Source: QQUD01 sp039029915
Lineage (GTDB): Bacteria; Chloroflexota; Anaerolineae; Promineifilales; Promineifilaceae
NCBI GenBank assembly: GCA_039029915.1
Contig: JBCCFD010000021.1
Location: 1-35,168, forward strand
Length of the DNA: 35,168 bases
Direction: 5' to 3'
Shown: positions 7,463 through 15,403 of the stretch, in pieces
How positions within the stretch are numbered: the stretch's first letter is position 1
Layout: every line of letters begins with the position of its first letter
Notes under the pieces: model-generated
Told to the model about the DNA's origin: nothing
What the model saw: only the letters and a program-made list of their open reading frames with translations
The model's database searches: none
Position numbers and translations under genes: made by a program

Positions 7463-10400
7463 GCCAGGAAATTATTTGCCCCACTTGCCAGTTTAGGAAC
7501 CCTCAAGGCAGTAAGTTTTGTAGCAACTGTGGTGATAAACTTCCCCAGAGTTCACAAATTGTCTGCCCTCATTGCGACGCCATTAACGAAAGTGACCGCA
7601 TTTTTTGTGATAAGTGTGGACGCCGGTTAGTGGAGGATGATTTGTCGCTCAGTGAAGACGAGGCTGCTAAAGAGGAAGAAGAATCAGCTTCTGGTCCACA
7701 AGCTTTCTCATTGCCCACCCGTAAGCCCGGCGAAACCGGGGAACTCAATCCAGGGTTATTGCCTGAATGGCTTCGCACCGGCGAACATTCACTCGAAGAT
7801 GAAGAAGATGAGTCTGGTGTCAGTGGCGACCCATCCGAGCGTCCGAAAATTTCGACAGACGAATTAACTCACATCGAAGAGATAAAATCTGATAATGCCT
7901 TGACGGATGATTTACCAGATTGGTTGCTCGATCAAATTGATTCGGAACCAATCATTCCTCAATCTGCTGGTATTACAACTGAGCTTTATCTTGATCTCGT
8001 AAACAACCCCGATTTGCCAGAAATTGAAGACGAAGTTACCAAGATTGAAGATGAATTTGGTGGTGAAGGGGCAAACTTGCCAGATTGGCTGCAAGAGCCG
8101 ACCGACACAAACGAAGCTGTTGAAGATGCCGCAGAATCTGATGAACCCGTTGGCTTGGAATCTGATGTGGATGTGTTAGCTGGTTTAACCGATATTCTCA
8201 AAGAGCAAACGAATGAACTTATCCCACCTGATGAATCTGGGATTGGTTTAACAGATTGGTTGTCTGATCCAGCGGATAAAAATGATGATCAGGTTCAGGA
8301 TGATGACGAGATTGGTGGATCGGGCGGTGGTTTGACCGATTGGCTTAATGATTCGGCGGCCGTCCAAGACGAGACAGGTGAACTTTCAGACAATGCAGGC
8401 AGCGGCCTGACTGACATTTTAAATGATCCCGATCCATTTTTAGACAGCGAGATTTCTGGTCTTGCACCCACAGGTGATGAGAACACGGCCGATCAGCCCC
8501 AGACTCAATCGGGTGAGGGGGCAGGCTTAACGGATTGGCTTACAAACCTTGAAGAGCTGGGAGACCCTAACGGCAATGAAGATTGGTTAGATGACTTTTC
8601 GGCTCAGGATGCCGGTGCATCTGATTGGCTTGAAGGGTTGGATAAACTCACTGAATCTCAAATGAATTTAGAGGCTTCGGCCGACGATGATTTTGAAGAA
8701 GATTGGCTAGCAAATTTGGCTGAATCTCAAAGCCCAGCCCAAGATATATCTGAAAAAGATAGTTCGCTTTCAGTGACTGATTGGCTCTCTGATCCCGATG
8801 GTATCGAAAAGTTTGAAGAACAAATTATGAGCGACAAGCCTGCTGAGGATGAAACGGCCGTTTCTGATGCAGTGGGTGCCTTGTTCAATGATGATTTTGC
8901 TTCTGGTGATGCCCAAGACGATCAGGATTTTCTTAGCGAACACGGCAATATTCCCGATTGGCTTTCAGATGATACGGGTGATAGCCAAGAGGATGAGACT
9001 GCCCAGTCTGAACTTGATTGGATGTTTGAAACAGGCGGTGTCGACCTCCCTGAAGGCAGTGCGGACGAGCCTGCCGAAGCGTCTCTAGATGATCTGTTTG
9101 GCGACCTTGCTCAAACGGGGGGTGATGAATTTGAGGCCGATTTATTTGGTGAATCTGCTGACACAGGGGCCGATGAGTTCGAGGCTGATCTGTTTGGTGA
9201 ATCTGCTCAAACGGGGGGTGATGAGTTTGAGGCCGATTTATTTGGTGAGCCTGATCAAGAAGCCCCAGCTGATAATTCCTTTGATTGGTTATCCGATATG
9301 CAGGATATTCAAGATGGGTCGCTTGAGGTGCCTGATGCCCCCGATGAATCTGAGCAGCCTGACGAAGAGCCTGAGGTTGCTGCCGCTCCGAGCATTGAAG
9401 AAGATGATGAGCCACAACAGCCTGACCCTCTTGAAGAAATAGATAAGTGGGATTTTGGCAGTGACGAAGATGCAAAAGATCCGATCCCTGAATCTTTGCC
9501 AGATTGGATGAATGAACTTGGTCCACCAGTTGGCAATGAGCCATCGGAAGGGTTTGAATCAGAGGTTAGCGAAGAGATTGAAAGCGAGTTGCCGGAATGG
9601 CTGACACAGATGCGCCCTGGCGATGAAGGCCTCATTGGCAGCTCTCTCCCATCTGCCTTAAACCCTGATCTAGTTGATGACAACGCCCTTGACCTATCTG
9701 ATTTACCAATGGAGCTTGAAAAAGCGGATTTGCCAGATTGGTTGGGAAATGATGAGGGCGGCTTACCAGAAATTCTAGAAAATGAGAGTGATGACATTCC
9801 AGAATGGCTAGTTGATTCTGATACGTCAACGTCGAGAGGAGATCAACGATCAGATTGGGATTCTTCCTTATTAGATAAACTCCCTCCGCCGCAAGCTGAG
9901 CCTGACTTAGTTGAGGCGACGATTCCTGACTGGCTGGAAAAGTTTAAGCCCGAGGAATTAAAAACGGGCGAGGTGCTTCTTGAATCGACCAGCGGACTGG
10001 CCGCGGTCAAAGAAGAGGTTGAAGCAGGTGCAATTGCGGGCTTAAGCGGCATCATCAAAATTGAAAATCCAATTTTGCCAACAAAACCTTCTACGACCCC
10101 TTCAGCCCTCAAAATTTCAGCCGATCAAACGAAGCAAATTGAGCTTTTACGCCAGCTTTTACAAGAAGATGAAGTGAGTGCAGCGGGTGAACTACCTGAA
10201 ACGGCCGTTTCCTTACCCAACTTCTGGAATTTGATCATTATTTTGCTAATTGCTGTGGCTGTTGCGTTAGTTTGGGTGTCACCTGCACTGTTCCCGTTAA
10301 CTCTTTCTACACCTGAACTGGTCGGAAACGAAGCTTATCGCCAGTTGGAAAACACCTCTGGGCAAACTGTGCTCATGGCATTCGAACACACCCCAGCCAT

Positions 10401-10986
10401 GAATGGTGAATTAAATTATCAAAACGAGGCAATTTTAGGGCTTCTTGATGAGCAGGGGAACGAAATAATCGCCATTACCCAACACCCAACAACGGTTGGG
10501 CTGCTTTCTGATTATGAGCAGATCAATGACGATAATTTGATTTATATTCCCGGTGAGGCTGTTGGTTTACGCTTGCTGGGAGATTGTCTGGGCGGCAATG
10601 ACTTAGCTTGCCGCTCGTTCCCTGCATTGGCGCAGATTAGTCAAGCTGAAATTAACACAATAGTCTTAGTTACGTCTGAACGAGACTCCCTTATCAATTG
10701 GATTGAACAAATTGGTACAGTGGCTGGGGAAAGGTCAATTTTATTGAGTACCACCACAGCCTTAGAGCCAATTGCTAGACCTTACGAATTGACCGGGCAA
10801 ATCGACGGCATTATGACCCATCAGGTCGTTGCCGCTCAGGATGTATCTGAAAGAACGACGGAAATCCGATTGCGGCAGCAGGCCAATGCCGGTGCGGCCG
10901 CTCAGATGGTGGCAATTATTTTGCTGATCGTAGTGCTGTTTGCCTACGGCATTCGCCGTCAACCGCAGAGCGGAGGGGCGTCGTGA
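7459..10986 (+). CDS. double zinc-ribbon, acidic DWL-repeat membrane protein
   Basis: A 1175-residue protein. Two zinc ribbons stand at the N-terminus (Cys7/10/21/24 and Cys36/39/50/53). Residues about 60-905 are strongly acidic and low-complexity and carry about 18 short motifs of the form (L/I/V)(P/T)(D/E)WL, such as LPDWLLDQ, LTDWLSDP and IPEWLVDS. Nearly every Trp of this region sits in such a motif. Residues 553-600 are three 16-residue tandem repeats (TGGDEFEADLFGESAQ type). A membrane helix (about 922-945) is followed by a soluble domain (about 945-1140) and a second membrane helix (about 1145-1163) with a short basic tail. The design is that of a flexible scaffold: cytoplasmic ribbons and many identical docking peptides tethered to the membrane. 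It overlaps both neighbouring genes by four bases. Confidence 0.85.
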   Translation: MSQEIICPTCQFRNPQGSKFCSNCGDKLPQSSQIVCPHCDAINESDRIFCDKCGRRLVEDDLSLSEDEAAKEEEESASGPQAFSLPTRKPGETGELNPGLLPEWLRTGEHSLEDEEDESGVSGDPSERPKISTDELTHIEEIKSDNALTDDLPDWLLDQIDSEPIIPQSAGITTELYLDLVNNPDLPEIEDEVTKIEDEFGGEGANLPDWLQEPTDTNEAVEDAAESDEPVGLESDVDVLAGLTDILKEQTNELIPPDESGIGLTDWLSDPADKNDDQVQDDDEIGGSGGGLTDWLNDSAAVQDETGELSDNAGSGLTDILNDPDPFLDSEISGLAPTGDENTADQPQTQSGEGAGLTDWLTNLEELGDPNGNEDWLDDFSAQDAGASDWLEGLDKLTESQMNLEASADDDFEEDWLANLAESQSPAQDISEKDSSLSVTDWLSDPDGIEKFEEQIMSDKPAEDETAVSDAVGALFNDDFASGDAQDDQDFLSEHGNIPDWLSDDTGDSQEDETAQSELDWMFETGGVDLPEGSADEPAEASLDDLFGDLAQTGGDEFEADLFGESADTGADEFEADLFGESAQTGGDEFEADLFGEPDQEAPADNSFDWLSDMQDIQDGSLEVPDAPDESEQPDEEPEVAAAPSIEEDDEPQQPDPLEEIDKWDFGSDEDAKDPIPESLPDWMNELGPPVGNEPSEGFESEVSEEIESELPEWLTQMRPGDEGLIGSSLPSALNPDLVDDNALDLSDLPMELEKADLPDWLGNDEGGLPEILENESDDIPEWLVDSDTSTSRGDQRSDWDSSLLDKLPPPQAEPDLVEATIPDWLEKFKPEELKTGEVLLESTSGLAAVKEEVEAGAIAGLSGIIKIENPILPTKPSTTPSALKISADQTKQIELLRQLLQEDEVSAAGELPETAVSLPNFWNLIIILLIAVAVALVWVSPALFPLTLSTPELVGNEAYRQLENTSGQTVLMAFEHTPAMNGELNYQNEAILGLLDEQGNEIIAITQHPTTVGLLSDYEQINDDNLIYIPGEAVGLRLLGDCLGGNDLACRSFPALAQISQAEINTIVLVTSERDSLINWIEQIGTVAGERSILLSTTTALEPIARPYELTGQIDGIMTHQVVAAQDVSERTTEIRLRQQANAGAAAQMVAIILLIVVLFAYGIRRQPQSGGAS
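9115..9258 (+). repeat. three 48-bp in-frame tandem repeats
   Basis: Units 9115-9162, 9163-9210 and 9211-9258 each encode 16 residues around GDEFEADLFGE. The third codon positions differ among units, so the duplication is not very recent. A partial unit (DDLFGDLAQ) precedes them. Confidence 0.9.
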
Positions 10987-11639
10987 CTGAGTTGATTGGC
11001 TTGATTGTTGGTTTAGTACTGACACTGTTTATTTTTAGCTATCTAATTGGTGACAACCCACTTTATAAATTTGCGGTGCATATTCTGGTTGGCGTTAGCG
11101 CCGCCTATTCTGGGCTTGTGATTTTTCAACAGGTGCTTGTGCCCATATTTAGAGAAATTCAATCAGACAGCGGCGATTTAAACGGTTTAGTTTGGTATGT
11201 ACCGCTTTTTTTCTCCTTTTTACTTCTATTTCAGGTGCTGCCCCAAATTGCTTGGCTAAGCAAGATTACGGTTGCCCTGATGATTGGTATTGGCTCAGCA
11301 GTTGCTTTAATTGGCGCGATTCGCGGGACGCTTTGGCCTCAAATTGTGATTTCTGATTATGAAACTGAAATATTTGTGGGACAATCGATTGTTGCGGCCC
11401 TTTTAACGGCCGTTACGCTCCTCTCTTTTCAATTTACCCAAAGGCAATCTAAGAATGAAGCCACGCCGGCTACCCCATCAGTGGCTAGGCGTCTGACCAG
11501 TCAGGCTGGCAATCTTATTTTGACCATCACTTTTGGCTATCTTTTTGCAGCAACCCTTAATACGAGCTTGCTCATTTTTTCCGAACGCGTTGGTTTTATC
11601 ATTTCATCTTTGGGGCAATTAATCGGCGGTGGTAGTTAA
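10983..11639 (+). CDS. polytopic membrane protein of unknown function
   Basis: A 218-residue protein starting with GTG at 10983, which overlaps the TGA of the zinc-ribbon gene by four bases. It has about six hydrophobic segments (roughly residues 2-20, 28-50, 64-82, 88-110, 128-148 and 172-204). No active-site motif is visible and I do not recognise the family. Its size and topology are similar to those of the membrane protein at 6830-7462, so the two may be partners flanking the DWL-repeat protein in one membrane complex. One ACGGCCGT (11406-11413) lies in a membrane helix (LTAVTLL). Confidence 0.75.
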   Translation: MTELIGLIVGLVLTLFIFSYLIGDNPLYKFAVHILVGVSAAYSGLVIFQQVLVPIFREIQSDSGDLNGLVWYVPLFFSFLLLFQVLPQIAWLSKITVALMIGIGSAVALIGAIRGTLWPQIVISDYETEIFVGQSIVAALLTAVTLLSFQFTQRQSKNEATPATPSVARRLTSQAGNLILTITFGYLFAATLNTSLLIFSERVGFIISSLGQLIGGGS

Positions 11640-11643
11640 CCTT

Positions 11644-13386
11644 ATGAATGAAGATCCGCAGGCGTTTGTTTCAGAAAAATCATACCTCGTTGCTGATTGC
11701 GGCCAAACGTTAACAAAGTTAGCTTTGTTTGAGGTTGTATCTGGAAGCTACCGATTGATTGCGCACACCTCGACGATGACAACGGCTGGAGAACCCTGGC
11801 TGGATGTGCGTATTGGCATCCAAAATGGCCTTCGCCATCTGGCAAAGATTACGGGGCGACGATTTTTAGATGATCGAGGTGAATTGATACGGCCGTTTCA
11901 AGCGAATGGCTCTGGTGTTGATTACTTTACGACCATTATTAGCTGTGCGCCGCGGTTGCGAACTATTTTAACGGGTCTTTTTAATCATGTTAGCCTGAAT
12001 CAGGCGCATCACGTGATGCAAACGAATTACACAGAAGTTATTGATGTATTCAGCTTAAGCGATACACGATCAAAAGGCGCCCAAATTGCCATCATCGTCC
12101 AGAATCGCCCTGATCTTATTTTAATTACGGGCGGTACGAATGATGGGGCGCGGGGCCGATTGTTAGAACTTGTAGATACGATAGCAATTGGGGTTGAGGA
12201 AACGGATTCAGATTGGCGACCAACCGTGATTTTTGCTGGAAATGAAGGGGTTCACGAAGATGTTGAAACCCGCTTTGATTCAGCCAATGAGCTAAAGCTC
12301 ACTTCAAACCTGCAGCCCCAATTAGAAACAGAAAATCTTGATGATGCGATCGAATTGGTTAGTGAAACCTACCGCGTCTTGAAAATCAATCAGCTGCCCG
12401 GTATTCGAGAAGTGAACGATTGGAGTCCATCACCGGCCACTTCGACGGCGAATGCCTTAACGAACATTGTTAACTTTATTGCTAAATCTAAAGAACAGCG
12501 CCTCATGGCTGTAGATTTGGGGAGCGGTAGTTTGTCATTGGTGTACGCTTCGCCTACCGATAAGCAAACTTCAGTTAATTCTGATCTAGGCTTAGGACGG
12601 CCGTTAACCCAGCTGCTCGACACGGTGTCTATGCAGGATATCAATCGCTGGCTCCCATCATCGATTGACGAACAAGAAATAATTGACTTTGTTTATCAGA
12701 AAGCACTTCATCCTCAAACGGTCGCCATCTTAGAAAAAGAGATTTTATTAGAACAGGCCCTTTCTAGAGAGCTGATTCGCAAAGGCCTACAGTCGTCCTT
12801 AGCAGCTTGGGGAACACATGGAGAAGGCGCATCACCACAGGTTGATGCATTAATCGTTCGAGGGTCTGCCTTTTCGCACGCACCCCGATATGGTCCCATT
12901 ATTTTAACGCTGCTGGATGCGATTCAGCCGACCGGTATTTTCTCAATTTCAGTTGATAAATACGATATTTTGCCCGCCTTGGGTAAGCTTGCCTCAATTG
13001 ATCCATTGGTTGTTGTGCAATCTCTCGAAAATGGTGTTCTACCGCTTTTGGCCTGGGTTATTGCTCCTGTTGGCGTAGGTAAGCCTGGTCAGAAAGTTGT
13101 TACCATCACGGTTGAGTCAGGCACGCCTAAGTTGCCAGATGTTGAGGTTGAATATGGGGCCGTTGAGCTGCTGCCCTTGCCACAGGGGGCCCCGGCAAAA
13201 GTAACGATTAAGCCAACTCGACGATTTGATATCGGTGCTGGGCCAGGCCGTAGCCATACGCTGACGGTGTATGGAGGATTGCTCGGTCTGGTGATTGATG
13301 CCCGTGGACGTCCGTTAATTCGTCCACAAAAAGCCAACGAACAGCATAGTCAAATGCGTCAATGGTTAAGGGATGTAGGCGGTTGA
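11644..13386 (+). CDS. MutL/GlmL-type (glutamate mutase L family, PF13941) ASKHA ATPase
   Basis: A protein of about 580 residues resembling the glutamate mutase L family. The first phosphate-binding loop of the actin/Hsp70/sugar-kinase fold is YLVADCGQTLTKLALFE (about residues 14-30 from this start). VDYFTTIISCAPRLR and LILITGGTNDGARGRLLE follow, and a second nucleotide motif LMAVDLGSGSLSLVYA lies near 287-302. Known relatives are encoded beside B12-dependent mutases and probably act as reactivating or assembly ATPases. No mutase is present here, so the ATPase must serve another partner, probably the membrane complex of this operon. A GTG at 11629 is an alternative in-frame start that would overlap the previous gene; the ATG at 11644 is preferred. 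It overlaps the next gene by one base. Confidence 0.8.
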   Translation: MNEDPQAFVSEKSYLVADCGQTLTKLALFEVVSGSYRLIAHTSTMTTAGEPWLDVRIGIQNGLRHLAKITGRRFLDDRGELIRPFQANGSGVDYFTTIISCAPRLRTILTGLFNHVSLNQAHHVMQTNYTEVIDVFSLSDTRSKGAQIAIIVQNRPDLILITGGTNDGARGRLLELVDTIAIGVEETDSDWRPTVIFAGNEGVHEDVETRFDSANELKLTSNLQPQLETENLDDAIELVSETYRVLKINQLPGIREVNDWSPSPATSTANALTNIVNFIAKSKEQRLMAVDLGSGSLSLVYASPTDKQTSVNSDLGLGRPLTQLLDTVSMQDINRWLPSSIDEQEIIDFVYQKALHPQTVAILEKEILLEQALSRELIRKGLQSSLAAWGTHGEGASPQVDALIVRGSAFSHAPRYGPIILTLLDAIQPTGIFSISVDKYDILPALGKLASIDPLVVVQSLENGVLPLLAWVIAPVGVGKPGQKVVTITVESGTPKLPDVEVEYGAVELLPLPQGAPAKVTIKPTRRFDIGAGPGRSHTLTVYGGLLGLVIDARGRPLIRPQKANEQHSQMRQWLRDVGG

Positions 13387-14447
13387 TGGATCATTTTACT
13401 CGTTCAACAATCATTCAATCAGAAGCACGCATTAGGCGGCAGCGGCTCTTGCCACGCGGTGGTGATATTGTGGTAGCCATCGGTCAGGAAGTTTCGCCGC
13501 TTCAGGTGTTAGCCAGATCGCCTTTGAGCATGTTGTTTCGAATTGTGTTCGCCGCAAAAAATTTAAACGTACCTGTTGAAGAGTTTAACAACTATCTAGC
13601 GGTTAAAGAGGGAGATAAGGTTGAAGCCGGTACGGTGCTAGCCCAAAAGAAGCGGTTGCTTGGCCAACAGACCCTTGAAAGCCCGATTGATGGTGAAGTG
13701 ACTCAAATTTATAACGGCCGTATTATCTTGAAACAAACGGCCGACTTCATTGAGTTACGGGCCATGGTGCAAGGGCGAATTGTCAATTATATTGATGATC
13801 GAGGGGTGACCCTTGAAGTGATTGGTACCCAAATTCAGGCGATGTGGTCGACTGGAACTGTGGCCCTCAGCCCGATGAAAATTATGGGTGACACACCCAA
13901 CAAAATATTCTCCTCGTCAGATATTACGGGCAACATCAGTAATCATATTTTAGTGATTGGGCAATTAGACTCAGTTGAACCCATTCAAGCAGCCATTACC
14001 GAAGGGGTTAAGGGCTTCATTATTGGGACGATGCCCGCCCATTTAGTCGATGCGTGTCGAGCCTTAGATACGACCATTTTGTTAACCGATGGATTTGGTG
14101 AACACGGCATGGCCGAAACTATTTTTACCAAATTACAGGAGCTATCGGGGCAAGAGACAACGATATTCAGTCGTGATGGCCTCAATAATCGCCAGAGGGC
14201 AGAAATTATTATTCCAAAGTCTGGCACTCCTAGCTTAACAGACCCACCCTACAATAAGCCGATTCAGGTTGGTCAAGCCGTTCGCATTTTAAGACAGCCC
14301 TATCTTGGCAATATAGGGGTTATTGAACATATTTACAACCAATTTCACTCAACACCATCTGGTGTACGCGTACGTGGGGCAGATGTTCGTTTGCAAAATG
14401 GACAAAAAGTTTTTATTCCCACCTCAAATTTAGATGCAATTATTTAG
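13386..14447 (+). CDS. barrel-sandwich-hybrid / KOW-like domain protein
   Basis: A protein of 353 residues starting at ATG 13386, one base inside the stop of the MutL-like gene (TGATG). Longer in-frame starts exist but are less likely. The N-terminal third resembles lipoyl-like barrel sandwich domains: LPRGGDIVVAIGQEV, then KEGDKVEAGTVLAQK, then ESPIDGEVTQIYNGRIIL. There is no lipoyl-lysine DK(A/M) motif. The C-terminal 60 residues (VGQAVRILRQPYLGNIGVIEHI, then RGADVRLQNGQKVFIPTSNLDAI) resemble a KOW/SH3-like barrel. No signal peptide or membrane helix is seen, so it is a cytoplasmic partner of the operon. It could be an adaptor for the ATPase encoded before it. Confidence 0.7.
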   Translation: MDHFTRSTIIQSEARIRRQRLLPRGGDIVVAIGQEVSPLQVLARSPLSMLFRIVFAAKNLNVPVEEFNNYLAVKEGDKVEAGTVLAQKKRLLGQQTLESPIDGEVTQIYNGRIILKQTADFIELRAMVQGRIVNYIDDRGVTLEVIGTQIQAMWSTGTVALSPMKIMGDTPNKIFSSSDITGNISNHILVIGQLDSVEPIQAAITEGVKGFIIGTMPAHLVDACRALDTTILLTDGFGEHGMAETIFTKLQELSGQETTIFSRDGLNNRQRAEIIIPKSGTPSLTDPPYNKPIQVGQAVRILRQPYLGNIGVIEHIYNQFHSTPSGVRVRGADVRLQNGQKVFIPTSNLDAII

Positions 14448-14473
14448 GGATATTTCCCTGTTTGGAGGATTTT

Positions 14474-15133
14474 ATGGCAGACGATTTTATGCTTGATGAA
14501 GAGGAAGAGACCACTGGTTCATCAAATCGACGCAACTTTTTAATCATTGTAGGGATATTGGGTGCTATCTTTATTGCGGCGATGATTTGCAATTTTACGC
14601 TGCTAAATCGCGGGAATAATTCCCAATTTGCAGCTGAGTCAACTGCGATTGCTAATCAAAATGCCACTATTGCGGCTCAAAATGCTGCATCGGAAGCGAC
14701 TTGGACAGCTGAGGCGGTACAGGCAGCGATTGATGCGACGAATGAGGCGCAGCCTCAACCGACAGAAACACCAGAGCTTGAGCCAACCAACACGGAGGCC
14801 GCGCCAGAAGAGACAGCAACCCCAACTGAAACGGCCGTTGTTAAAGCAAATGAAACAGCAACCCCAAACTTATCTGGCACAAGCGAGTTTGATGGGAATG
14901 GTGGTGATAACGGGGAAGATGGCGAGGATGGTGACGAAGAAGAAGCCACCCCAGATGCTATCATTGGTAGTGGGGGCTCTGGTTCAGACAGTACCGCAAC
15001 CCCTGTTTCATCAACAACAAACAATGATCCTGATGCACTGCCTGATACAGGGTTCAACACTTGGGGAACCATTCTTGTTGGCCTAATTTTAGTCGGCGTT
15101 TTGGTCGGTGCGAGAAGAATCCGCCAAGCCTAA
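14474..15133 (+). CDS. membrane-anchored protein with C-terminal LPDTG sorting-like signal
   Basis: A 219-residue protein. GGAGG (14464-14468) stands six bases before ATG 14474, so this start is preferred over the upstream TTG, which overlaps the ribosome binding site. An acidic N-terminus is followed by a membrane helix (residues 21-44), an Ala/Gln-rich helical stretch (AAESTAIANQNATIAAQNAA), and a Pro/Thr/Glu-rich and then Gly/Asp/Glu-rich exposed region. The C-terminus is LPDTG (189-193), a hydrophobic helix, and a basic RRIRQA tail. That is the canonical order of a sortase substrate, but no sortase is in the window. With two membrane segments it may stay a double-anchored protein. It is the last gene of the 5781-15133 operon. 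Confidence 0.75.
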   Translation: MADDFMLDEEEETTGSSNRRNFLIIVGILGAIFIAAMICNFTLLNRGNNSQFAAESTAIANQNATIAAQNAASEATWTAEAVQAAIDATNEAQPQPTETPELEPTNTEAAPEETATPTETAVVKANETATPNLSGTSEFDGNGGDNGEDGEDGDEEEATPDAIIGSGGSGSDSTATPVSSTTNNDPDALPDTGFNTWGTILVGLILVGVLVGARRIRQA

Positions 15134-15142
15134 TCACTGCAC

Positions 15143-15258
15143 CTAAGTGAAATGAAGGGCTGGCATTGAATGGCACAACGGCCACAAACTTCGTTTCCTT
15201 GAGGTTCCAAAGCCTATACCTAATAAGGTATTCAATTTAGAAACTTCGGAACCCTTAA
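15143..15258 (+). repeat. copy A of a 116-bp intergenic element with inverted termini
   Basis: This stretch aligns without gaps, over its whole 116 bp, to the reverse complement of 24173-24288. The best conserved parts are the centre (AAACTTCGTTTCC, then GAGGTTC) and the right end (CAATTTAGAAACTTCGGAAC). Its left terminus has decayed (CTAAGTGAAATGAAG), whereas the other copy keeps perfect 17-bp terminal repeats. It is non-coding and lies just downstream of the LPDTG gene. Confidence 0.8.
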
Positions 15259-15289
15259 CCTCTAAGCTGCCTCATTTTAGACAAATCAA

Positions 15290-15340
15290 TAGAGCGATAA
15301 CGAAATAGTACTACTATCTCGTTATCGCTCTATTTTTAAT
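15290..15340 (+). terminator. strong hairpin terminator
   Basis: A 21-bp inverted repeat (left arm 15290-15310, right arm 15312-15332, one mismatch, almost no loop) is followed by TTTTTAATTT. It sits between the end of the long operon and the promoter of the 15404 gene, so it should end plus-strand transcription of the operon. Confidence 0.75.
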
Positions 15341-15348
15341 TTAAGACA

Positions 15349-15357
15349 TGCTATAAT
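15349..15357 (+). promoter_or_regulatory. extended -10 promoter for the duplicated receiver-kinase gene
   Basis: TGCTATAAT (15349-15357) is a perfect extended -10 element, 47 bases before ATG 15404. The -35 position is poor (it falls in the terminator hairpin). The same TGCTATAATTA string recurs at 28239. Confidence 0.55.
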
Positions 15358-15403
15358 TATTTTGTTTATTGTGTCCATTTCAATAAGATTGCTTGCATAA
15401 ATC

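Noticed and set aside
9115..9258. Possible CRISPR-like array
   Set aside because: The repeats are contiguous 48-bp coding units without spacers and stay in frame in the scaffold gene.
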